Below, piece after piece: positions 1-11,600 of a DNA stretch of 64,000 bases (position 1 is the first letter of the stretch; each line of letters opens with the position of its first letter). Origin of the DNA: Hymenolepis diminuta (taxonomy: Eukaryota > Platyhelminthes > Cestoda > Cyclophyllidea > Hymenolepididae); NCBI GenBank assembly GCA_900708905.1, contig CAADRB010000011.1:1305857-1369856 (forward strand), read 5' to 3'. The translations under genes were made by a program, and so were the position numbers. The notes under the pieces are model-generated. The model saw only the letters and a program-made list of their open reading frames with translations, was not told the origin of the DNA and ran no database searches.

Positions 1-367
1 GCTAAAAGTCTAGTTTGTTCGTCAGTTAAATTGAATTTAAATATGCTGTAAAATAATTATTTCCTCACTTTAACACATTATTACTTAATTGCAAAAGAAA
101 CTTAATTGAGTTCCTCAAATTACGTCAATCATTAATAGCTTAAGTGCAAAAATTTAAATATTAAAACTTATTTTAAAAACAATTTTGAAATAATTTTGTT
201 TTAATATTATATTTATTTTCTTGTTTATTTTTGCCCTTTTTTATCGTTAAGTATTAGTCCTTCCTTATATATCCATTATACATTCATTAAAAGTATAAAA
301 GCAATTAATTTCTTTTTGTGCGCTATTATATATGTGCTAATTTAAAGAAAACAAGTCATTTAAGATA

Positions 368-601
368 TTATAATGCGGGCATCCGGTTAGAAGGATCTAC
401 CAGATTATCATCTTTCGCCGGATAGGCCATATTTTGTTCTGGCGAAGTTGAAGCTAGCTTTTGAGGTATGTAGAAGGGTACGGCCCTATCTGGAACAGGA
501 ATAGATTCAGTATTTGGATATGGTGTTTCTTCGCTCTGTGGAACTTCCGGAAATCTCGTCTGTGTTTCTTCTCCAAAGCCGATCTTATTCATGATGTAAC
601 C
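368..601 (-). CDS. 3'-terminal exon of an unrecognised gene
   Basis: An open exon of about 77 codons ends in TAA (368-370 on the plus strand). It begins directly after a good minus-strand acceptor, CCTTTCCTATAG, with the AG at 602-603. Its reading frame starts GYIMNKIGFGEE and then becomes rich in Pro, Glu and Thr, ending RMPAL. An ATG sits four codons in, but the strong acceptor suggests an internal/terminal exon rather than a single-exon gene. Minus-strand AATAAA signals lie downstream (TTTATT at 212-217 and 224-229 on the plus strand). The composition looks like a soluble cytoplasmic tail, perhaps of a membrane protein, but I recognise no family and found no upstream exon. Bases 1-367 otherwise hold only AT-rich 3' sequence. 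Confidence 0.5.
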   Translation of the reverse strand, partial: GYIMNKIGFGEETQTRFPEVPQSEETPYPNTESIPVPDRAVPFYIPQKLASTSPEQNMAYPAKDDNLVDPSNRMPAL

Positions 602-2417
602 CTATAGGAAAGGCTTTTAAAGTAAATTAAGTTCGAATACTGCAGAAAATTTTTTAAGTGTAAGTAGCTTAAAGATTTAATTGTGATGATATTTTTTAAA
701 TTCTCCCCTTAAAAAATTACGTATAAATCCTAATGATAACAAAAACAATACATGGGTTGGATGATTATAACAGTTTCTCTTAATTTTAGCAACCTACTTG
801 TGAATTAACCCGAACAGACACTAAATATTCTCAAGTGATATTAATGTAAGATTTTTGGAATGAAGCAAATAAAACTTTAATGATATGATGTGTAAAATAA
901 CAACGAATTTTCAAGGTGGGAACAGATGAAACAGGACCATAAATTAAAGTAATGAACTTCCGTCATAGAGTGGCGTCTTAAAATGACCACAAACCTTTTA
1001 CATAGCAAATATCTACTTACGAAACTAATGCTGTACTCTCTGTGAAATCAGTTTATATGTGTTATAACAGTAGTTTAAATAATTAAAATAGTCTAGATGA
1101 CCTTGAAACGGGCCCATGATGTTTAACTTAGGTGTTTCTATTTTAACCCACACATTGTTTGAGGGTTGTGGGGATTTTATCATAGGAATACAATTAATTG
1201 AATGGCATATATTAAAATCTTTACTGTGAGTGCTGGAGTAATCCAGAATTTTGTACGATTGCTCATTCTAAAGCATATTTTTACGATTCTTAAGTTAAGC
1301 CACTTTGTTTAAGTGTGATAACCTGATGCTTAAATTATCAAATAAAAATGTAGAAGTTCCCTCTTTATAACGTTACTGACAAATAATAGCAATGGAGCTT
1401 TCTAAATTTATTTCAGCCTTAAAAATATTACAGAAGCCACCTATCCGACTGGATGAGATTAGATGTTAACAAGGTGAAAGGTCAATATCTAACTCGCGAT
1501 TGAAATAAATCCCCAAATTTATTTCAGACTTTGAAGTTAGTGAAATCAATAGAAGTACCAAAATTTTAATTCAACTTGTATATGATCTAGTTCTTTATCG
1601 AAAATTAACTTCCTATAAAGGTCTGCAGACATGAAAAATTATTGACCCATTTCGAAATTCGGAAGTCAGTTATTCAATTAGAAAGCCGTTCTATGGCGCT
1701 AGGAGATCTAGTTTCTGCTGCTGTGATATGCTTACCCGTTAGATATCGCTAGGCTACCTTTGATTCAGACAGTGAGAGAGAAGGATGAGGTAGAATGCAG
1801 TTACTCCAAAGCATTCCATTAAATATACAACGGCGTTATATGTGAATACAAACCGCCTCCATATTGTTGATGATTGGAGATCAAAACACCCCCAAACTGA
1901 TAAAAGTTTTATTCCAAATAACTGTCAAGCTGGCGAGAGTGATGTGCGATAAACTGTGGAAATTGATTACTTCGGGGCAAAACAACAAATTCTGTAGCCT
2001 TTAGCGTTAGTTGTCGGCTTCCCATCAATAATGAATCAATACTAAGATTCTAAGTATACATTTGAGACTAATATAAACTTTCGATGGAATGTAAGGATAA
2101 AATGAAACAGAGAGAGAGAGAGTGAGATAGAGCGGCGACCTTTTATGATCCTACAGACTTTGAAGCCCACATCGTAGTATCGCATCAATTAGAAATAAAT
2201 AATTTGAGGCCGGTAAAGCCGCCTTTATCAAACACGGGCTATTACATATTTAGCTTGTTATAACCTTATTAGTCTCCCGAATAGCCACAAATCCTTCGAA
2301 TTAAATAAGAACATGTAATTAAGTAAACTCCGTAATTTACTTCGAATTATACTAAGCAACAATTTATAAATTATAAATAATAATAATAATATTAATAAAC
2401 ATGTAAAATTTCTACTC
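602..2417. other. Gene-free AT-rich stretch
   Basis: No exon with convincing coding character was seen. It contains a short GA-rich microsatellite near 2107-2131. The part nearest 2.4 kb could include the LTR that once followed the Gypsy pol remnant next door, but I could not place its ends. Confidence 0.4.
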
Positions 2418-2800
2418 TTATTTCTTTTGGATAAAAATATTTCTTTCACCTCCGGGTGAAAGTTTTTCATTATAACGTCTGAATGTTGGATCCACTTGGA
2501 ATCTTTTAAGGGGGTTTACTGGAACGTTCCAAACAAAGGTTTTGTCGATTGCTGGGTGGGATTTCCAGAGTTCTATTATTTCCAAGCGGTGGGACACCAC
2601 CCAGATGAAATCAAGAGGATCCGTTTCCAGTTTTGATAGTTTTGCTGCATATGGGGACGGAGATGGTTTTGATGATGCACCCAAGTCTGGCCATCGACAT
2701 CCACTTCATATAGCACGCTACCTCACCGGGGTCTAATGATATCTTCTGCCCATGTGCTATTCGGCCGATGATTACGCGCGTAAACTACTACACGGGTTGC
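2418..2800 (-). mobile_element. Decayed Gypsy-like pol C-terminus
   Basis: Read on the minus strand, the sequence gives VYARNHRPNSTWAEDIIRPR, one stop, then GSVLYEVDVDGQTWVHHQNH and LRP. This is the pattern at the end of Gypsy pol polyproteins after the integrase core, where a short beta-rich module is followed by a His-rich 'NHLRP' motif. After a frame shift comes NPLKRFQVDPTFRRY, matching the basic 'RFxxDPxxRxY' tail of such polyproteins. The open frame at 2418-2684 (88 codons) is the tail part only. Frames are broken, so this is a fossil. No LTRs could be assigned. Confidence 0.6.
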
Positions 2801-4784
2801 ATGAGTCTTCTTAGAGAATGAAGATGAACTAGGGAAGGTTGAGTGGTTTGAAATTATGGCGTTGTGGATCACTCTGGGTTTTTACCCCTCAAGAGTTTTG
2901 GCAGGACTACGGTCGTTTAACGCTGGATGCGGTGCTGTTCGATAAGATTTTAAGCTGATTCTTAATTATCATTTCCAAGCAGAAATTTACAAATATACAA
3001 TACTGAGAAGGTTTTCCAATAGAAAACTTCCATTTAAGATTTTCTACATGGGTTTTAAAAGTTTTGCATTTGTCAGAAAATGCTAGCATCTAGCAGATTA
3101 AATGTCAGCGGCCCATTTTAAATTCAACTGGAATTGTATCATTGAAATAATTAAACATTAATGTAACCTAAAGGCAACAGTATAGTTGTAAGTTATCTGA
3201 TTTTCTGTGCCCTGATTCACATGCTCTCTACTAGTATGATTAACCTACTTATTTATATTGATTTTCAATGACAGCTGAGGGGCAAAATGGAGGTATTATT
3301 ATATGGATCCATAAATTTCTATTAGCCTGTTGAACTGTGTGGATGTTACTCTGGCATTTTTTCAAGGTGTTGCTACCGACATCCAATCATAAGCTGACAT
3401 TGCTAATATAGAAAATGGCCTTCACTTTTTTCAAGGTAAGGAATAGGGAATATTCGGAGATGAGACTTGTGTTCAAAACTTATCACTTCCAGGTCTAAAA
3501 TAATTATATCTGACTTTCTAATAACGCTGAGTAAATATTTAATGAACTCTAGTGAGTTTAAAATGCCTCTGCTTGTCTCATCTACCTTCTCTCCAGACCT
3601 ATGCAAGAACAATTGAATTAAAATTGTAAGACCAACCACCTCCTAAATAAATCAACCAGTTATACACACTAAACAGTGATGACAAGAATTTGAATAGTGA
3701 TTAGAATTCCGGAATGTAAAGATATAAATTAACCATTAAGTAAATATTATACAACAGGAATACTAAAATGAAATGAAATAATTCTCCTTTGATATCCGCA
3801 CTTATTTCTCAGTATCTTTTCAATTCTCCATCCTTATCCCAAACTGTTACCAGATTTGAGTTGTTTTAGGCTTTGCTGTGGGTTTTAATAATAGCTAATA
3901 AGCGTATTTAATAACTGTCTAACAGACAGGCATGGAATGGTTGAGTGACCTTCTAGCAAATTCAGGAGTATGAACAATGGCATTTCTCAACAGATGACCA
4001 GATATTAATAGAGTGAGAAGTACAGACCCAAAGGTGAAGACACAAGCACATCATATGATTTATCAGCTGAGTATTCTTGAACGCACATCATCACAGAGTC
4101 TTAATGAAATTATTTTTATCGCCTATACTGTTGGGACATTTCATTTTTGTCAAAAATTGGGATGTTGTTTTCCTCTTTATATATATATATCACTTGCAAA
4201 TACTTCAGTTGTGCGGTTGCCGCTGATAGAAAATATTAGAAAGCCCTATGTAAGGGGAGAAGATAGGGAATTTACTATTTGTTTTAATTAAATTGCGTTA
4301 AAATGACTCAAGTTTTTTATGAGAATTACAAGTTTAGAGGCATGTGATATATTGTTGTTTTAGAGATTGAGAATGACGCAAGTATTTCGAATGGGATTTG
4401 CTGCAAAGTTTCAGTCAATCCTTAAAATTAATTAAAGAATACCTCCCAGTACTTTCTTACAATTACTCTGTATGAGCCATCATGATTTTAATGATAATAA
4501 ATAAAAATAAATTTAATCATTTTAAATCGTTTTAACAAGGAATAATGCATTCACTAGTGTGTCATTCAATATAATTGGAAGTTGTTCGAACTTGATTACC
4601 GTTGCACTGCAAATAGTGCCTTTCAAAATTCAGTAAGCATAATAATATTTGTGGGCAAGTCTACTTCACAACGCATGTCCAAACAATGACCACCTTAGTT
4701 CTATCGATCTCACTAGACCCGGAATTTTGAAATGGAGGAAGACATTGAATAAGTGGTGGTGTTTAATTACTTACATATATTCAA
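2801..4784. other. Gene-free stretch
   Basis: Nothing recognisable. Short open frames here have no coding-like composition and are not flanked by convincing splice sites. Confidence 0.4.
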
Positions 4785-4872
4785 AGTGAATGGAATGGCC
4801 AGCTCCACTGGTTAGGTCTGACTAATATAGAGGGTGGCAGAATTCGAGTCTCTTACTGGGTAGGCTCCATAA
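4785..4872 (+). repeat. SINE body fragment
   Basis: Carries GTGAATGGAATGGCC, then ACTGGTTAGGTCTGACTAAT and GGCAGAATTCGAGTCTCTTA. The same blocks in the same order recur at 6091, 12497, 39550 and, reversed, at 25095. It is the 3' body of the tRNA-derived SINE seen complete at 6014. Confidence 0.6.
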
Positions 4873-4904
4873 TAAATGGGCTTTGAAATTACTATAGTTG
4901 TCAT

Positions 4905-5165
4905 ATTATAACCCTCAACAAGGCGAAAAATTTACAGCTTCTGTTGTTGTGGGAAGGCAACTAACATCGGTAAACATTAAGTCCAATTAATGATAATAGG
5001 GAGCGGATCGAAAAGACGTTGAGAGCAAAGTCAGAATATTAGAAGAGTCTTACTTCAATTGATTTTTGTTTTCGAATTAAACAATATCCATATTATTATC
5101 CATCACCTAGATAAGTGAGCAGATTCTTGTTCGCGATATCCAGTACGAACTGCTCGGCTGTTATT
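4905..5165 (+). repeat. Dispersed repeat, family 2
   Basis: Contains the ordered blocks TTGTGGGAAGGCAACTAA, GGGAGCGGATCGAAAAGACG, TGAGAGCAAAGTCAG and TCTTACTTCAATTGATTTT. The blocks recur at 14896, 18565, 53950 and reversed at 37430 and 58365. No coding capacity and no clear tRNA promoter, so the class (SINE, MITE or LTR fragment) is unknown. Confidence 0.6.
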
Positions 5166-5401
5166 ATTATTATAGTTGGCCTTGCCACTTCATTTCATTT
5201 TTGTTTTGCAGTTGTGGAGATCTTACCTGATATTAATCAGGTTGCATGATTTTAAAATAGCTAAATTGAGATAATAAAAATGTTTAATCTAACAGAGCTC
5301 AATAAACAATGTTTATTGAAGGATTATTGCTGCTTCCCTTAATAAACTGAAGGATGTAAATAATCATTTAGTTGCAAAAGGTAGGTTTTGTAATACAGAA
5401 G

Positions 5402-5707
5402 TGTTATGTATTGTTATGTATAAGCAAATAATACTTTTCTCAATATAATTTTTATATACAAGATTCTTTGTTTTCCACCTTTTAATTCCTCCTTCTTTTA
5501 ATTCCCTTTTATTCCAACGAATTCATTTACATTAGGTTTGTAAATGATATAAATCGACCTTTCGATACGAAAGCGTGCGTCTTGTGTTGATATAGTGGTT
5601 TGGGTCGTTTTGCATTGTGGTGTTGTCGGGTCGTGTTTTTAACTAGTGCAGTGTCTTAGGGAATCTAAGTCGATTACGGTATCCTAAAGAGAAGAGCAGA
5701 TTAAAAC
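5402..5707 (+). mobile_element. Solo LTR of the inverted-pair LTR family
   Basis: Begins TGTTATG and shares the order of landmarks of the LTRs of the 27.6 kb and 43.8 kb elements: AAGATTCTTTGTTTTCCACC, then TTTACATTAGG, TTGATATAGTGG, GGGAATCTAAG and AGAGAAGAGCAGATT. It is bounded by the 5-bp direct repeat AGAAG at 5397-5401 and 5708-5712, the target-site size typical of Ty3/Gypsy integrases. No internal element sequence remains, so it is a solo LTR left by LTR-LTR recombination. Confidence 0.75.
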
Positions 5708-6013
5708 AGAAGAAAACGGCATTTTCCTAAAATAATTTTTTTATTCAATATTTTTGATTTTCCGCCTGTTTAATATTCGGTTCCTTAAACCCCCTTTATA
5801 TGAATTAATTTTTTATTTTGTGTATACAAATGGCAAACAATAGAAGTTATATGATTTTTCGAGTATCACTTATTCTTGTTATTTTTACTTGTTCGTGTTT
5901 GTAACTAATACAACTAATTAGGGTAGTCAAACATCGGATACCTATATAAGAACTGTGGACGTATAATAAAAGGTTTGAAATAGGTATATTAAGTATCATG
6001 GAGGTTAAACAAT

Positions 6014-6190
6014 ACGCAGGTGGCGCAGTGATTAACGAGATGGTTTGCAAAATCAGATATCACGTGTTCAATTCCGCCGGCATGCACCCAGTGAGTGGAA
6101 TGGCTAACCACGCTAGTTAAGCCTAGTTAATAAAGGAACTAGCAGAATTCAAGTTTCTCAAGATGAAGGGTTAGTGATGCCACCCACTAA
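6014..6190 (+). repeat. tRNA-derived SINE with promoter boxes
   Basis: A box-like TGGCGCAGTG lies at 6021-6030 and B box-like GTTCAATTC at 6065-6073, about 40 nt apart as in a tRNA-type pol III promoter. The shared SINE body follows (GTGAGTGGAATGG, then GCAGAATTCAAGTTTCTCA). It is the most complete copy in the window. Confidence 0.65.
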
Positions 6191-6516
6191 TCCTTGATGA
6201 GCGTTAGAAAACGCCTTTCTGAAATGAGCTTGTGAATTATTAATATTAGAGCTGCTTTAAATGTGAATGATGATTGTAATCATTCAAATGAACTAGACCT
6301 GAACACTGCCTTCTTCTTGTCATTGTTGACTATTCAACTACAGATAATGAGAATGAAACTGTTAGAAGAAATGATAATTATTTTCCCCGCTCCCAATATT
6401 TCCTTTATGAATAAAATTGCATTTTCTTTCTTTATTCCCCACTGATAAAAGCCACTTGATAATTATTCTTATTTGTTTAAGCCGATACCGATTGAGAGTG
6501 AGTTTCGTTAATACAC

Positions 6517-6549
6517 NNNNNNNNNNNNNNNNNNNNNNNNNNNNNNNNN
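6517..6549. other. Assembly gap (33 N)
   Basis: Unresolved bases. The open frame across it is not meaningful. Confidence 0.98.
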
Positions 6550-8662
6550 GTGGGTTATTAGCTTCTGTGTTAAGTTGCTATATTACCGAGTGTTCTAGAT
6601 TGTTGGCTCTGCTAGATTACTATCCGAACTCCTAGTTGGTTAGGTTATAGCATTTTCTATTAATTTGCATATACTTTAGTTAAAGTGCCAATGTTATTAA
6701 TCACCAAAGCATTAATGTCAGCACATTAGACGAGTATTCTACCTAATTTTACTAATGTATGATGGAAAATGGTAAGTAGAAGAAGAAAGTATCTGAAGAC
6801 AACAATTTTCATTTTCTCCAAATTTTATTCTAAGATTTTTGTTGTTAGGGTTATTAAGTTTAAGGATGCAGCGGCAATATTATTTTCTAATATTTTATGG
6901 ATAAAAAGTTAAGGGGAATAAATATTTAACACCAAACTGTTAAGTAAATCTTGGAGAAAGAGCACTAAAAGGGAATAAAATATTAGTACCCTCCCAACTC
7001 GTTTAAAATTGCACGAATATCACAAATCTCAAAGGGATCATTTTTAAAGATTTTAAATATGGGAAAAATCCTTATTTTTTTGCTTCCTAAATTATACTTG
7101 ACAATTAAAACATGGAGATTTATTGAGGCGTTTAACAAAGTGTCATAAAACCTGCTTCAAATTTCAATTTAACGTTGATACGAATTTAGTAACTTCATCC
7201 ACATTTCCTTCCTATAGAGCTACTTATCGAAACGGTTCGTTCAGAACTACTCGAGTTTCTTCTTAAGTATTGAATATTTCTAATCGCTAAGTTTAGCTAT
7301 GAAGTTTAAATACAATTTCGAAAATTTTACAAATTTCTTAATGCTGCAACGTGATTATTGCTATTGGTCTTTCTCTTAATGTATTATCAGCACCTAAACA
7401 CAGGTCTCATTATCTGGCCGGTTGATCGAAACACTTGTTTACTAAACAAACTATTTAGAAGATCTGAGTAAGAGCGATGAAACCCATAGTTGGAGCAGAT
7501 TTTAGCAAAATCAAAGTTCAGTGGATGGACTTTAATAAAACAGTCCTAATCTCGGTAGCTAAGGTAAATTTAAATGGTTACTAAACGCCTTTAGGTAATA
7601 TATTTAAATTTTTGACAGTGATAAAGACATGCTTGACAAGGATTTCATTAAAATTAAGGCCTATATATTAGCGATTATATTGAATTAATAAATTTTATTA
7701 TCTCTTATTGTAGTGTTTAACACGATTATTACTACTAGCTTGTGTTAGGAAACAATTTTATTCAATGGATTTGGAAAAATACGAATGAATTACTTTCAAC
7801 TTTGAATTCTGGTCGCAAATTAAACTTAAATATGAAAAGGATTTCGAATACTTCCCACCTTGTTACGTGGGGATGATTCTAAGTGCTTGTTTTTGAACAT
7901 TATTAGTTGCTTCAAATATCTGAGATAATCAATAGGGGTAAATAATAAGGTAAATATAACGTCCATCAGTAAGTGATATAACGGTTCAGTGTAATCAAAA
8001 CCAATTTTGTATAAGATGGCCATCTAAGAATAACATTTGGCTTCCTCCAGTACAGTTCCTTATGAATAGCTCAACATGTGTAACATCTCTTATAATACTC
8101 CACTGTCATTTTTGCATTTATCAAGTACCTACTCAGATATAGATCTAATAAAGTATTAGGAGTTCATAATTTTACAAAATAAAATTTTGATTAAAATGGT
8201 AATTAAAAAACTTATTAATAAATATTTTTCATAAAATTATATTCAAAACAATTTTATAAACGCTGATAGCAGTTTATTTAATGGCAAAGTATCTTTAATA
8301 AAGCTTATTCAAGACAATTTTTATAGATGTTTATGATATAAGGTTTTCAAGGATAACAAAGGACCTTACCGCCCGATTCATTTTTTCACCTATGGTTCGT
8401 AAGCTTTATCCTCTGGGGAGGCCGTCTATCCCTTTCCTATATTTCACAGAGAAAATGCGTAAATGATATTAGAAAAATATTGAGTTTTATGAATGTGCTG
8501 CTTTTAAGTCTCAATTTGTTGGTTATGTCTAGTGCTCCTTTTCGTGAATATGCTTTTGCTCATACCTTCCGCTTTAGCCCTTATATTTCATTCGTATAAA
8601 ACTGCTTATCTTAGCTGTATCATGGATAATTTACTACTTCTTTTCTATTTTTCCCTTTTTAG
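6550..8662. other. Gene-free region upstream of Ku80
   Basis: AT-rich, without a recognisable gene or a clear first exon for Ku80. A bare ATG followed by a GT donor occurs at about 8196 (AAAATGGTAATT) and would join in phase with the first Ku80 exon, but in sequence this AT-rich that is weak evidence. Confidence 0.4.
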
Positions 8663-11600
8663 GCTTCTGCACTTTGTATTGTTTTGGACATTGGCCCACA
8701 CATGAATGGCAAGCCATTAGAGTCTGCAAAAAGGTGTCTTACGCTTTTAACACAGCACAGAGTATGTATTTCTCAATATATTGGATCATTTTATTTTTTG
8801 CTCAGCTTATTCTTCAATCTAAAGAAAGCATTGCTCTTGTTCTTGTTGGGACTGACAAAACCGAAAATGATATTGCAGACCCCGACGGGAATTTTTCGCA
8901 TATTTCCCTAATCCGACCTCTTGGACCCTACGGTTGGGATTTGCTGAAAACCCTTGATACTAAAATTTCATCTAGTGACATTAATGGAGATTGTATGATT
9001 TCTAATATTATTTTATTCCCTTTTAATTTTAGTGATCGACGGTATTTTTGTTGGAGTCGATCATCTCGTCAAGGTGACAAAGTAACTGTAATTAAGTTTA
9101 ATATTTTACAATTTTGGTAGAAAACTGAAGGGCAATCCTACTAGGCATCTGCTTATTCTGAGCAATTTGAAAGGAGAATTGGATTTTGAACAGACTGAAG
9201 AAGTCATTGGAAATTTAAAACAAGCAGACGTCAGTATCACTCTTGTTGGGTTACGTATTCAAGAAGAAACTGACATAAAACCAGAAGAGGGTGCTTTTGA
9301 GAAGGATACTCAGAGACGAATCACCGCATTTGGCAGACTTCTGAACGCTCTTAGGGGTACCAGTTTCAACTTTCAGTAGGTTATTTTTTAAGTCCTTATC
9401 ATGTTATTCTGAAAGTTCAATTTGGAATTAAAGTTTTTTGTGGATCATTCAGCTATAAACCGTATTAAGCTACATTCGTTTTATGAAATATTTTAACTGA
9501 AATTGTTAAACATAGATAAAGCCGGCTTGAATGCAACAACTGGATTAGGTATTGTTAAATAATTCAGTTCCAATCCAAGGTTCTTTATTGTCCCCTCATC
9601 GTTTCCTGTGCATCAGTTTATTTTTTGGAATTTGTTTATACGAATTAAACCTCATCTGATTTTATTGTGCTGTCTAGTATTCGTTAATGCAAATCGCTTT
9701 CTTAATCTTAAGCATCTATAGCATACTGCCTTCCCCTCTTTTGCACAGTAGTTCTCTGGGTTTAGTTTGACATGACAATTTACTTTGTTTTTCTTTATCC
9801 GACTATTAGACTACTCAGGGACTGGAATTTGTTAATTATTTAGCCCTGCTTATGGAAGTTTCTTTCTTACAGTAAAATTTTCCCTCATTCGCATGAGATA
9901 TTTGTGGCAAGTACATTATCATGAATAGTGTTTTATATACGTTCAGATTTCCTCTTTCCGCACTATTTATAGGCCTTCCTCAGAATAAAGTGGTAGTAAA
10001 TTTTTTCCACCCGACCAATTGGTTAAATCATTATTTTGGTTCGCTATAAGTTATTTCTTTTTTCCCTCTTATTTTCTTACAACTATATCAACTATAATCG
10101 TTCCTTGCATTCGCACTTGATTCTCATTGGTTATTTAAATTGCGTTATTTTGTTGTCATTTATTTAGGTATTTGTAATAAGATTTGCTAATAAGATATGC
10201 CAAAATACCTGCAGTTGCGCCACCGCAGGGTAGTTACTATAATTAAGATGGTAATGGGGTGAAAAAATGAATGGATGAACTCTTAACACATCTAGATTGC
10301 ATTTATTACTTTTTTTCCTGCTCGGTTTTGAATCAGTTATTATCGAACAGTGTCGAGAAAGTTTATCTAGAAGAAGAAAAGTGGTGTCCACTTTGTCTGA
10401 AGGTTGATAGAAAGAAGATGATAAAAATCGGCTATAACTTACTGAATCTCTATGACATTAATGCAGTGTTTTATTTGCATATTTTAATCTTTTTAAAATT
10501 CAGTTCCAAAATCCTTTTTTAAGGGAAGTGCTTATATTTGGTAGACGAATAGCATTCAACAAACTCCCAGATGTTCTGGTATTCAGTATTTGCGTCTACT
10601 GGAGTCGACCGTTATGTCACTTCTATTAATTGATTCATGTAGTAACTGACATTCAAATTCAACAAACAACAAACATAATTTACTTTTTTACGTTGAAAAT
10701 ATGGATATTTAAATATTAATTTTGTTTCATAAAAATGGAACGTATGAAGAACACAGTGCAGTTTTATTTGAGATTGGAATCGTACTCAGACACTTGCTCG
10801 CATTTTTTTATTCCTCTCAGAAATTTATTATAGAACTTACGGCCGCGAGTTTTGAACGGTCTTTGCATTGTTCTGGGTATGTATTTTTATGATGATTCAT
10901 TACTCAAAACTTGTTCCCTAGTCTCATAACCTGGCGTTTGGAAATTTTTCTGGGTAGTTAATTTTCAGTCATCCTGTGAGGACCGACTATTGCTTAAGGC
11001 TAGATTATTAAATGAGATGGTCGCAAAATTAAAATCCTCACTTTCATCTTTTATTTTCTCCTAGGGACGTAATTGATAGTGGAGGCATGTGTCTTCTGGA
11101 ACTCACAGCATCTGCCACAAAACCTTGGAAAGTTGAATTGACAATTGGTGGGACAGATCTCCGTGTACCCCTTCAAGGTCACCATATTCTGCATTCTGTA
11201 CGACCTCCATCGCTTCAATCTCTTCTCACTGGTGGCTCAGATCTGGGTCCCAATTCTACTTCTGATATCATCACTGTAAACACATTTCATCTTCTTGATG
11301 AAGCGCAAACTGAAGTGGACGTTACTGATACGATTTCAGGTGTGCACCGTTTCCTTTTGATCGATTTATGCTGTCTACTGCAAAATGTGGCTTGGATCGT
11401 TTATTTTATAGATAAAAATTTAGAAAGCTTATCAAAGCTTTTATCGAAAAAGGTTAGGAAGCAGTGGATTTTCTCCCTGTCTCTGATAAGCTTAAACCAG
11501 ATATGATTGGAACTAAACTTTAGATTTCGTAGATTTAGGACAATAGTTATGTAGTGAGGTCTTAATTTTCTACGTTTTAGAAACCCAATGATGCAAATCC

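Noticed and set aside
8674..9120. 148-codon frame read through Ku80 introns
   Set aside because: It runs through 40-44-nt introns; only the spliced reading keeps Ku80 similarity and phase.
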